Shown: positions 1-6,865 of the stretch, piece after piece
Layout of the letters: every line of letters begins with the position of its first letter
Numbering within the stretch: position 1 is the first letter of the stretch
DNA from: Minisyncoccota bacterium
GTDB taxonomy: Bacteria > Patescibacteriota > Minisyncoccia > Phycocordibacterales > UBA1006
Reading direction: 5' to 3'
NCBI GenBank assembly: GCA_021734445.1
Contig: JAIPIY010000005.1
Location: 1-55,209, forward strand
DNA: 55,209 nt
Notes under the pieces: model-generated
Told to the model about the DNA's origin: nothing
Seen by the model: only the letters and a program-made list of their open reading frames with translations
Database searches by the model: none
Translations under genes and position numbers: made by a program

Positions 1-134
1 CAAAATATCCTTGTGCCCATAGATGACTTCCCCAGTATAGTTTTGAAAGAGTTTCGATAATTGAGCATGTGTTTATTATATCATTTTGAAAAGACCGTCT
101 AAAGACGGGGGTGTTTCTCCCAACGAGGGGACAT

Positions 135-168
135 AAAAACCCCTGTCCTGACATTGTCAGAACAGGGG
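135..168 (-). terminator. Intrinsic terminator after the first gene
   Basis: On the minus strand the stem CCCCTGT/ACAGGGG, extended by an inner CTGAC/GTCAG stem, is followed by a T-run (TTTTTATG). It lies about 20 bp after the stop codon of the minus-strand gene at 189-806. Confidence 0.8.
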
Positions 169-188
169 CTGAAACTTTCATTTAGAAC

Positions 189-806
189 TTACTTCCGAAT
201 GCGGGCAACCCAAAAATAATACAAATTCACTTTATCGGTCGAATAATATGAATTATCTCTGATACATAGACCTTCAGCATTGTGGTCAAGCACAAAAATA
301 CTCGTGGCACCATCGGAGTTGATAATGGTCTCCATCGCAAGGCGAACCTGTTCGTCTTTTGGCTGGTCGGTATATGTTGCACGAAGATAATACACATCTT
401 CAGACTCACAAAGCTGATACAACGGGTGATTTCTGAAAAATTCCAGAAGCTCACCAAATGTCGTTCCGGTGAATCCATATTCTTTCAGCAATTTTTTTAC
501 AAAATCTACCTTTTTAGGTTTAATTGAACCTTCAAATTGGTCACTTTTGGTCATATATTCAGCATCAATGCCTAATTTAAAACCTTTTTCAATTGATTCG
601 TCCATCAGGCGTTCGGCTGTGCTCCCGCCGACCACAACCGATCGCCAGAGATTAATAATTCTGTCTGTCCAAGGATTTTCTTTCCGAAGAAATTGCTTGA
701 ATGCCTGTAGCCAAGTATGGGCATCTGGACCAGTTAGCCGGTCCCAAAGAGTGTTGATAAGTCCCTTGATCTCCAAGAGAGTAATCAGTTGAGAATCATG
801 TTTCAT
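189..806 (-). CDS. Conserved-looking hypothetical protein, 205 aa
   Basis: No family recognised. It is a soluble-looking protein with no signal peptide or membrane segment. The N-terminal half is rich in Trp, Leu and charged residues and predicted helical (LWDRLTG near 21, WLQAFKQFLRKENPW near 32-46). The C-terminal half contains short hydrophobic strands ending in YYFWVARIRK. The ATG at 804-806 is the only good start. The gene stands alone, bounded by a terminator downstream and a 160-bp spacer upstream towards the helicase terminator. Codon use resembles its neighbours and the reading frame is intact, so it is probably a real gene; function unknown. Confidence 0.75.
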   Translation of the reverse strand: MKHDSQLITLLEIKGLINTLWDRLTGPDAHTWLQAFKQFLRKENPWTDRIINLWRSVVVGGSTAERLMDESIEKGFKLGIDAEYMTKSDQFEGSIKPKKVDFVKKLLKEYGFTGTTFGELLEFFRNHPLYQLCESEDVYYLRATYTDQPKDEQVRLAMETIINSDGATSIFVLDHNAEGLCIRDNSYYSTDKVNLYYFWVARIRK

Positions 807-912
807 GATTGTCTAGATATTTGTGTGTAAATGAACTAGGGGGTATCTCAAGAATATGAGCACCATAATTCAGTTTTTATAGTAGCACATGATTATACAA
901 AGTCAATCATCC

Positions 913-953
913 TATCAAAAAACCACCCCGTATAACGAGGTGGTTTTTTGATA
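913..953 (-). terminator. Terminator of the DEAD-box helicase gene
   Basis: A near-perfect palindrome with 15-bp arms (TATCAAAAAACCACC and its complement) around an 11-nt loop. T-runs occur on both strands so it could act in both directions; it lies directly after the helicase stop codon. Confidence 0.85.
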
Positions 954-966
954 GAGATCAGTAAAA

Positions 967-2436
967 TTACACAAAAGTCAGTGCAACTCCCTTTTTATCT
1001 CCTCGCCCTGTACGACCAATACGGTGTACATAGGTGTCATAGGTTGATGGTGTATCATAGTTGATCACATGGGTAATGTCTTTGACATCCAATCCACGTG
1101 CAGCAACGTCTGTTGCAATCAATATTTTTATTCGTCCTCGTTCAAAAGATTCCAATGTACGAACACGTTCGTTATGTCGTTTGTCGCCATGCATTGCTGC
1201 AGCCGAGAAATTTTCATTTTGCAATCGTGATTCTATTTCATCTGCAAATCGTTTTGTTTCAACGAAAATTAATACTTTGTCAAAACCTTTCTTTTGCAAA
1301 AGATCAACCAACATTGGGAATTTTTCTGATTTATTAGAAACACGTACGATATCTTGATCTACGTTTTTAGAAGTATTTCGTGAAGCAACAGCAATTTTTA
1401 CTGGGTTCTGAAGAAAATCATACGCCAATGTTTCAATCTGTGGAGGAAATGTCGCCGAGAACAACATACAATGACGTTCTTTTGGCATTTGTGACAAAAT
1501 ATACGTAATATCATTAATGAATCCCATATCCAACATTCGGTCTGCTTCGTCCAATACGATAGTACCAATGTTTGCTAATTTTATTTTTCCTCGTTTTACA
1601 AAATCCAACAATCGTCCAGGTGTACCAATAATGATACGTGGATTACGTTCCAATTTTTTCAACTGAGGATACATTCCCGCGCCACCCACACATACCACTG
1701 ATGGCAGGTTAAGGTTTTTTGCGAATTCAAAACATTCTTTTTCAATTTGCATTGCCAATTCACGCGTAGGTGCAATAACCAAAGCTTGTTTTTTAGGATC
1801 TTGTAATAATCGGTGCAACAAAGGAATCAAAAATGCAGCGGTTTTTCCTGTCCCTGTATTTGCCAAACCGATAACGTCTGTTCCCTTTAATGCATATGCA
1901 ATTGCCTGATCTTGGATCGGGCTGGGGTTTTCATACCCTTTTGCCATAATATTTGTTAATACTCGTTCATCAATAGGAAAATCAGAAAATTTATGTTTCG
2001 GAGTATAAATCTCGTGTACTACTTTTTCTGCTTTGTTTACAAACAAAGAAACGTCAATTCGTTCTGGAGCTTGTTTTCGTCGACGTCCACCGCCAGAAGA
2101 ATTTCCTCCGAAACGTGAACCGCCTCCACTACTACGAGATGAAGAAGATCGAGATGATCCGCCGCCGAAACGTGAACCACCAGATGATCTTGACCCACCA
2201 CTGAATCGTGATGAACCTTCGCTAGATCGTGAAGAACTTGAAAATCCACCAGACCGTGCTGGTCTAGATGATGAGCTATCTCCACGAGATGAAGAATCGC
2301 TGGATTGATAACGAGAACGTGAACCCTCGCTACTGCGAGAGCTTGCCCCGCCTTGGCGAGTTGAAGCACTAGAAGAACCTTGCCCAAAAGAGCGTCTACC
2401 GGTCGACCCGCGACCGGATGATGATGTATATGTCAT
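967..2436 (-). CDS. DEAD-box ATP-dependent RNA helicase with a Ser/Gly/Arg-rich N-terminal tail
   Basis: ATP-dependent RNA unwinding or remodelling, as in ribosome assembly and cold-shock helicases. Visible motifs in order: Q motif (PSPIQDQAI), motif I ANTGTGKT, Ia PTRELAMQ, motif II DEAD, motif III SAT, IV LIFVETKR, V ATDVAARGLD, VI HRIGRTGR. About 120 residues of low-complexity Ser/Gly/Arg sequence, including SRFGG repeats, precede the core. In most bacterial DEAD proteins such a disordered RNA-binding tail is C-terminal; here the protein ends only nine residues after motif VI. The frame stays open up to a TTG at 2457, but the ATG at 2434-2436 is the more natural start. The gene has its own terminator. 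Confidence 0.93.
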   Translation of the reverse strand: MTYTSSSGRGSTGRRSFGQGSSSASTRQGGASSRSSEGSRSRYQSSDSSSRGDSSSSRPARSGGFSSSSRSSEGSSRFSGGSRSSGGSRFGGGSSRSSSSRSSGGGSRFGGNSSGGGRRRKQAPERIDVSLFVNKAEKVVHEIYTPKHKFSDFPIDERVLTNIMAKGYENPSPIQDQAIAYALKGTDVIGLANTGTGKTAAFLIPLLHRLLQDPKKQALVIAPTRELAMQIEKECFEFAKNLNLPSVVCVGGAGMYPQLKKLERNPRIIIGTPGRLLDFVKRGKIKLANIGTIVLDEADRMLDMGFINDITYILSQMPKERHCMLFSATFPPQIETLAYDFLQNPVKIAVASRNTSKNVDQDIVRVSNKSEKFPMLVDLLQKKGFDKVLIFVETKRFADEIESRLQNENFSAAAMHGDKRHNERVRTLESFERGRIKILIATDVAARGLDVKDITHVINYDTPSTYDTYVHRIGRTGRGDKKGVALTFV

Positions 2437-2545
2437 GATAGAGGTGTCGTTCCTCAATCAATTAATTCTAAAGGAGAGTGAAAAACAACGTAAACAAGTG
2501 TAGCATGTATAAAAAATATTGTCAACTATTTATACTCTATACTGT

Positions 2546-2884
2546 TTAATTTACGTCAAAGGGTAAATCTGCAGAACCTTTTGGGCGTTCTTTCCTTTTT
2601 GCGTTTTTAGCTAGCATGCTAACTATTCTTTTCGATTCTTGAATATACCCAAATGATCGATCCCCACGCATATGATATCGTTCTTCATTTCTGCGCACAA
2701 CGTCTGGTGCACCTACCTCATCTTCATCATAAAGTGATGTTTTTTCTTCTTTCTTTACCCTTTTTAAATCATCTTCCACCAAAACCACCTCTTCTGGTCC
2801 AACATGTGCTGACGCCAAATCGTTTCCTGGTAGTGGAAAATTATTTTCATCAAACGCACTTGGTCCTCTTCGTTCGAAATTCAT
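2546..2884 (-). CDS. Small acidic hypothetical protein, paralogue of the next gene
   Basis: 112 aa, hydrophilic, no membrane segment. It shares three blocks with the protein at 2889-3191: a start MNFE versus MKFE, a central LASAHVG-x-EE-x-VLV block (near residues 24-36), and the same ending ERPKGSA-x-LP. These suggest tandem duplication followed by divergence. Only 4 bp separate the two genes, so they are probably cotranscribed. The middle part is charged and probably disordered. Function unknown. Confidence 0.7.
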   Translation of the reverse strand: MNFERRGPSAFDENNFPLPGNDLASAHVGPEEVVLVEDDLKRVKKEEKTSLYDEDEVGAPDVVRRNEERYHMRGDRSFGYIQESKRIVSMLAKNAKRKERPKGSADLPFDVN

Positions 2885-2888
2885 ATAA

Positions 2889-3191
2889 TTAGTTTAATTC
2901 AGGTGGTAATTTTGCAGAGCCTTTTGGACGCTCTTCTCTTTTTGCATTATCAATATCACTATTGTTTCTTAAGGCCCTTTTTTCTCCTTGAGTAATAATT
3001 GATTCAGTAGATCTTCGGTTAAAATGTCTTTCTTGACCATAATCGTATTCTGGGAAAGAGCCTGGGTTCTCCTCATCTGATGGAACTAAAACAGCCTCCT
3101 CTTCTCCTACATGAGCCGAAGCAAGCTTTTTTGTTAATTCTGGAATATCTTCCCCCTTAGATGGACTAAATTTTATTTGTTCGAATTTCAT
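2889..3191 (-). CDS. Small acidic hypothetical protein, paralogue of the preceding gene
   Basis: 100 aa, hydrophilic. It has the LASAHVG-x-EE-x-VLV block near residue 24 and the ERPKGSA-x-LP C-terminus shared with the adjacent 112-aa protein. The first five residues, MKFEQ, also match the start of the 261-aa hypothetical protein at 14520-15305. It sits between its paralogue and a 95-aa gene on the same strand, in a compact cluster downstream of GAPDH. The conserved ends with a variable middle suggest short linear interaction motifs; no function can be assigned. Confidence 0.7.
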   Translation of the reverse strand: MKFEQIKFSPSKGEDIPELTKKLASAHVGEEEAVLVPSDEENPGSFPEYDYGQERHFNRRSTESIITQGEKRALRNNSDIDNAKREERPKGSAKLPPELN

Positions 3192-3217
3192 ATTTTTATT
3201 ATCATTAAATGAGTAAT

Positions 3218-3505
3218 TTATTCTCTATAATATTCTTTCACCTTTTTAACAAAATCATCAATATCATCTCTGTGGATTCTATAATCGTGATAATTACCGG
3301 TTCCCTTTCCATCTTTAAACACATTTTTGAATCTCAATGATTCTCCCAAATTTGGATATTCAGCATCAGTACCATCAATCAACCGACTCACATACTGAGT
3401 TTGCCTTCCAATCAAACCCCTGGCAATATCTCCTAATTTTACAAAACCCTCATTATCAATTTCATACTTACCAAGATATTTTTCTGACTGCTTGATATTT
3501 TCCAT
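3218..3505 (-). CDS. Hypothetical protein, 95 aa, possibly DNA-binding
   Basis: No recognised family. The protein is small and charged. The segment FVKLGDIARGLIGRQTQYVS (residues 21-40) could form a helix-turn-helix, but this is a weak reading by eye. The C-terminus (DDIDDFVKKVKEYYRE) is a probable amphipathic helix. It lies 2 bp downstream of the GAPDH stop codon, so it is likely cotranscribed with gap. Confidence 0.6.
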   Translation of the reverse strand: MENIKQSEKYLGKYEIDNEGFVKLGDIARGLIGRQTQYVSRLIDGTDAEYPNLGESLRFKNVFKDGKGTGNYHDYRIHRDDIDDFVKKVKEYYRE

Positions 3506-3507
3506 AC

Positions 3508-4542
3508 TTATTTAATCGTATTACCTGTCTTTATCACATGATCCACCAATGTCGCTGTATACCCCATTTCATTATCGTACCATGCCATTACCTTGACCAG
3601 GTTCCCATCTACCACACGTGTCATTTGTAAATCTGCAATCGATGCATGGGTTCGGCCCAATATATCAGACGATACCAATGGTTCGTTCGTAACCGCAAAA
3701 ATCTTTGACCATTTTGGATCTTGAGATGCCTTGATTAATGCTTCATTTACCTGTTCTGCAGTCACATGTGTTTTAGAAATAAATGTGATATCAACAATAG
3801 ATCCCGCTGGTACGGGTACACGCGTAGAAATACCATCAAACAATCCTGATAATTCTGGGAATGCTTTTGTTACTGCAATTGCCGCTCCTGTTGAACTGGG
3901 TACAATATTCTGTGCTGCTGCACGACCTTCACGGAAATCTTTTTTACTGGGACCATCAACCAATGATTGTGATGCAGTATATCCATGTACAGTATTTAAA
4001 ATAGCTTTTTCAATACCAAAAGCACTGTGCAAAATCGCAATTAGTGGACTGGATGCATTGGTTGTACATGATGCATTACTGGTTACGTCACAGGTGCCAA
4101 ATTTTTCTTCGTTTACACCCAATAAAATTGTTTCTCCCATAATTGACGTATCTTCGCCTGGTTTACCAGGTGCAGAGATAACAACTTTTTTCGCACCAGC
4201 AACAATATGTGCATTTGCTTTGTCATATGTGGTAAAAAATCCTGTTGATTCAACTACAACATCAATGTTCATAGAACCCCATGGCAATTGTGTAGGGTCT
4301 TTTTCAGAAACGATTTTTATTTTTTTACCATCAACAATTAGATCATGACCATCAATCGAAACTTCGTGTCCCCAATTTCCATACACCGTGTCGTATTTCA
4401 ACAAATACGCCAACATGTTTACATCCCCCAAATCATTTATTGCAACCACATCGATTTGTGGATTATCCCAAGATAATTTAAAAAACGCTCGCCCGATGCG
4501 ACCAAAACCATTAATAGCTACGGTAATTTTTTCTTTATTCAT
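3508..4542 (-). CDS. gap: Glyceraldehyde-3-phosphate dehydrogenase, type I
   Basis: Converts glyceraldehyde 3-phosphate, NAD+ and phosphate into 1,3-bisphosphoglycerate in cytoplasmic glycolysis. The N-terminal Rossmann motif INGFGRIGR (10-18) and the adenine-side Asp in INDLGD (35-40) favour NAD. The catalytic cysteine is in SNASCTTN; the C-terminal WYDNEMGYTATLVDH is a family signature. Length, 344 aa, is normal. An extended -10 box (TGtTATAAT) ends 8 bp before the ATG, so the mRNA would have almost no leader. The small gene downstream is probably cotranscribed. Confidence 0.97.
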   Translation of the reverse strand: MNKEKITVAINGFGRIGRAFFKLSWDNPQIDVVAINDLGDVNMLAYLLKYDTVYGNWGHEVSIDGHDLIVDGKKIKIVSEKDPTQLPWGSMNIDVVVESTGFFTTYDKANAHIVAGAKKVVISAPGKPGEDTSIMGETILLGVNEEKFGTCDVTSNASCTTNASSPLIAILHSAFGIEKAILNTVHGYTASQSLVDGPSKKDFREGRAAAQNIVPSSTGAAIAVTKAFPELSGLFDGISTRVPVPAGSIVDITFISKTHVTAEQVNEALIKASQDPKWSKIFAVTNEPLVSSDILGRTHASIADLQMTRVVDGNLVKVMAWYDNEMGYTATLVDHVIKTGNTIK

Positions 4543-4550
4543 ATAAAAAC

Positions 4551-4556
4551 ATTATA
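4551..4556 (-). promoter_or_regulatory. -10 box of gap, leaderless arrangement
   Basis: TATAAT on the minus strand, 8 bp before the gap ATG, preceded by TGt (extended -10). A TTGTAT stands 17 bp upstream as a possible -35. Confidence 0.6.
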
Positions 4557-4654
4557 ACAAAGATCCCCATCATATACAAAAACGCTGAAAGATTCCCGCT
4601 TCATCCCGCCGTGGTGGGGCAAACGAGAATGACAGACGAGAGGATAAAGATGAA

Positions 4655-4690
4655 AATGCTGAGTGGGGTCTGTCCCCCCTCAGCATGCCC
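4655..4690. repeat. G+C-rich palindromic stretch
   Basis: GCTGAG and CTCAGC arms enclose G4/C4 runs, and CCCCCCTCAGC is repeated just after. It is much richer in G+C than its surroundings, noncoding, and similar in character to the hairpin at 43935-43989. Probably a dispersed palindromic repeat. Confidence 0.5.
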
Positions 4691-4748
4691 CCCTCAGCAA
4701 ATAAAAGAAAAAAGGGCAATGTATTGCTACACCACCCCTGTATACTTC

Positions 4749-5366
4749 TCACGGCACAAAAAATTTCTCCCTCTTTCGATCCTTTGTGCCAATATACACA
4801 CCGGATTCTAGAATACAATCAGACCGACAAACCAATCGCCCTGAAATATCATAAACAGCATCATAACATGTCCGATATCCCGGATTGATTTCCTGAACAC
4901 CGGTATTCAAGAACGATGTTTGATGCCCGATTACATCATTGGTGTACATTCCGGGCGCACTGGTGACAGGGCGCAAGTAACAATGAAGGTATAATTCAAG
5001 AAATGGTGCGACAGTATGATCGATATCCGCATAGACATCAATATACTTGCCGTCCGCATTTGCGAAATTAACCAATATGGATGGGAAAAACATCCAATGG
5101 CTTGGTATTTGTAACTGGGACATGTACGGTTGTCCATCCACCAATATACGAACATCCTGCAATATGCTGGCATGTTCTGGTGGTGCATAGATATCCATCC
5201 AGCAGGTGTCCAGATACAATGGTTCGTCTGTAAAAATAAAAAACGAACCGATACGCACCTGACTGACCGGTAAGACGACTGACGTATCAGCCCCAATCGA
5301 CACAAATTGTGCAAAGCTTGTTGTGTTAAACAACAAGCAGACCGAAAAAAGAAACGAATTTTTCAT
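4749..5366 (-). CDS. Secreted protein with a C-terminus resembling a type IX sorting domain
   Basis: A hydrophobic N-terminal segment (FLFSVCLLFNTTSFA, 5-19) is a probable signal peptide. The middle is beta-rich, with DVYADIDHTVAPFLELYLHCYLRPV near 110-134. The last 45 residues have the pattern YDISGRLV...LESGVYI...KREKFFVP, which matches the general shape of Bacteroidetes-type Por/T9SS C-terminal sorting domains (DxxGRxV, then SGVYI, then a basic end). Such domains normally need an outer membrane. The protein may be of foreign origin or the likeness may be convergent. A lipoprotein gene lies upstream on the same strand. Function unknown. Confidence 0.65.
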   Translation of the reverse strand: MKNSFLFSVCLLFNTTSFAQFVSIGADTSVVLPVSQVRIGSFFIFTDEPLYLDTCWMDIYAPPEHASILQDVRILVDGQPYMSQLQIPSHWMFFPSILVNFANADGKYIDVYADIDHTVAPFLELYLHCYLRPVTSAPGMYTNDVIGHQTSFLNTGVQEINPGYRTCYDAVYDISGRLVCRSDCILESGVYIGTKDRKREKFFVP

Positions 5367-5419
5367 GACAAAGAGCGTTTAGTGAAACCTGTATACAGTA
5401 TACAAAAAATAGAACAAAA

Positions 5420-5447
5420 AGAAAAACCCAGACCTATGTGGTCTGGG
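5420..5447 (-). terminator. Terminator of the lipoprotein gene
   Basis: Stem CCCAGACC/GGTCTGGG with a 5-nt loop, followed on the minus strand by TTTTTC and a further T-rich stretch, just after the stop codon at 5465. Confidence 0.85.
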
Positions 5448-5464
5448 CGAGGACAATCATCCCC

Positions 5465-5878
5465 TTATTCAAAATCTTCTTCCATGTCATATTCACGCGA
5501 TACAGACCCATGAATAAAAGAGATTTTGCGCTGTACATCTTTTTGCAACTGAGGTATCCATGTCAGATAAAATAAATCACACGTGCAAGGCAATGAAACT
5601 TGCACAGTATCCCATTTAATCTCATACATAGGATCCGGCCACCGCATATAATCCGCATGAGACAAAGTACCAGAAGCACAATTGCAATCCAAAAACACCT
5701 TACGACTATCAGCAGGATACCCCGGTAAACATATCGCCATACGATTGTCAGCACTGTAAAAAAATCGAGGGTGTTCACCAACGCAATGACCTCGAAAATC
5801 TTTATGCGGTGAACGCAGAACCGCACACCCTGAAAGAATTAAAGCAACCGGAATTAAAAAGAGCATGTTGTTTTTCAT
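5465..5878 (-). CDS. Predicted lipoprotein, 137 aa
   Basis: A type II signal peptide: charged MKNN, hydrophobic LFLIPVALI and lipobox LSGC, with the lipidated Cys at 18. The mature part has a cluster of cysteines (FLDCNCASG near 63-71 and LPCTCDLF near 100-107), which suggests a metal site or disulfides. No family recognised. It ends with a strong terminator. The insertion sequence lies immediately upstream, so its original promoter region may have been changed by the insertion. Confidence 0.75.
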   Translation of the reverse strand: MKNNMLFLIPVALILSGCAVLRSPHKDFRGHCVGEHPRFFYSADNRMAICLPGYPADSRKVFLDCNCASGTLSHADYMRWPDPMYEIKWDTVQVSLPCTCDLFYLTWIPQLQKDVQRKISFIHGSVSREYDMEEDFE

Positions 5879-5947
5879 CGAGAAACGATTTTAGGTTTAT
5901 TTATACCATACATGATAATCTTATTAGTGTCAACCAAACGTAATGGT

Positions 5948-6865
5948 TCAATACCTTGGAATCATCCCAATGATTTACAATATGAGCATGGCATACACAA
6001 GTAATGAAAATATAGGTAAGGTACGTGTACAAGCAATACGTATGGTTGTAAGTGGTAAAAGCACTCGAGAAGTAGCTCGTTACTTTGGATACGCACAAAG
6101 TACCATTGTGAAATGGATGAAGCGTAAAGATGAGATTTGGCACAAACAGTCACTCTCCACAAGAAGTAGTAGACCGAAATCATCTCCAAAAGCATTACCG
6201 AAAGAGATTGTTGCAAAAGTCATTGCAACAAGAATACAAACAAAACGATGTGCAGAAGTGGTGCATCATATTTTGAAAGAGCAAGGAGTGGTAGTCTCTC
6301 ATTCCTCAGTCAAACGCATCATTGATCGTCATGGACTTTCGAAGAAGAGAAGTCCTTGGAAGAAAAGGAGGTATTACCCACTTCGTCCAGATATTGCACA
6401 CCAAGGTGATTTGGTTGAATTTGATACGATTCACTTTGTAGACAAGTATGGCAAACGATCGTACGTATACACCGCCCTTGATGTATATTCAAGATATGGA
6501 TATGCCATGTTGTCGAGTAAATCTAATACTCATATGACATTGAAGTTCTTGAAGAAAGTGCAAGAATATTTTCCTTTTGAAATTCATTGTATTCAAACTG
6601 ACAATGGACCAGAATTTGGTAAATGGTTTACTGATCATTGTGGTATCACTCATCGAAAAAACCACCCTCGTTCACCGAATGAGAATGGTCATCTTGAGAG
6701 ATGTAATCGCACCTTACAAGAAGAAATTGGCAAGTTTCATGGATCAATATTTATCCCCCTGAATGTAGAGCGTTTCTTGGAATATTACAATCATGAGAGA
6801 ATCCATATGGGTATTGATTACAAGACTCCTGCACAAATGTTAACTAAGTGATTCCAAGGTGTTGA
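5948..6865 (+). mobile_element. IS481-like insertion sequence, apparently complete
   Basis: Inverted ends: TCAATACCTTGGAATCA at 5948-5964 and its complement with one mismatch at 6849-6865. They enclose a single intact DDE transposase. The size (about 0.92 kb) and single ORF fit small IS481-type elements. The right end lies against the stop codon of the helicase gene (6866-6868) and contains the transposase stop. The exact outer tips and target duplication could not be fixed by eye. Confidence 0.8.
5982..6851 (+). CDS. IS481-family transposase (rve integrase core)
   Basis: Cuts and joins the IS ends. The N-terminal helix-turn-helix (AIRMVVSGKSTREVARYFGY) binds DNA. The integrase core holds the catalytic triad: D in VEFDTIHF, D in IQTDNGPEF and E in NGHLERCNRTLQEE about 35 residues later. 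The C-terminus NHERIHMGIDYKTPAQML is typical of rve transposases. The frame is open from an ATG at 5943, but that lies before the left inverted repeat, so the start at 5982 (MSMAYTS; or 5988) is preferred. No frameshift is seen, so the element may still be active. Confidence 0.9.
   Translation: MSMAYTSNENIGKVRVQAIRMVVSGKSTREVARYFGYAQSTIVKWMKRKDEIWHKQSLSTRSSRPKSSPKALPKEIVAKVIATRIQTKRCAEVVHHILKEQGVVVSHSSVKRIIDRHGLSKKRSPWKKRRYYPLRPDIAHQGDLVEFDTIHFVDKYGKRSYVYTALDVYSRYGYAMLSSKSNTHMTLKFLKKVQEYFPFEIHCIQTDNGPEFGKWFTDHCGITHRKNHPRSPNENGHLERCNRTLQEEIGKFHGSIFIPLNVERFLEYYNHERIHMGIDYKTPAQMLTK

Noticed and set aside
2033-2308. Plus-strand ORF rich in Asp, Glu, Arg, Pro
   Set aside because: Reverse frame of the helicase low-complexity tail.
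3731-4348. Plus-strand 205-aa ORF over gap
   Set aside because: Antisense of GAPDH coding sequence, which is certain.
4570-4888. Small ORFs on both strands between gap and the secreted protein
   Set aside because: They cover the G+C-rich palindrome and a gene end; no signals of translation.
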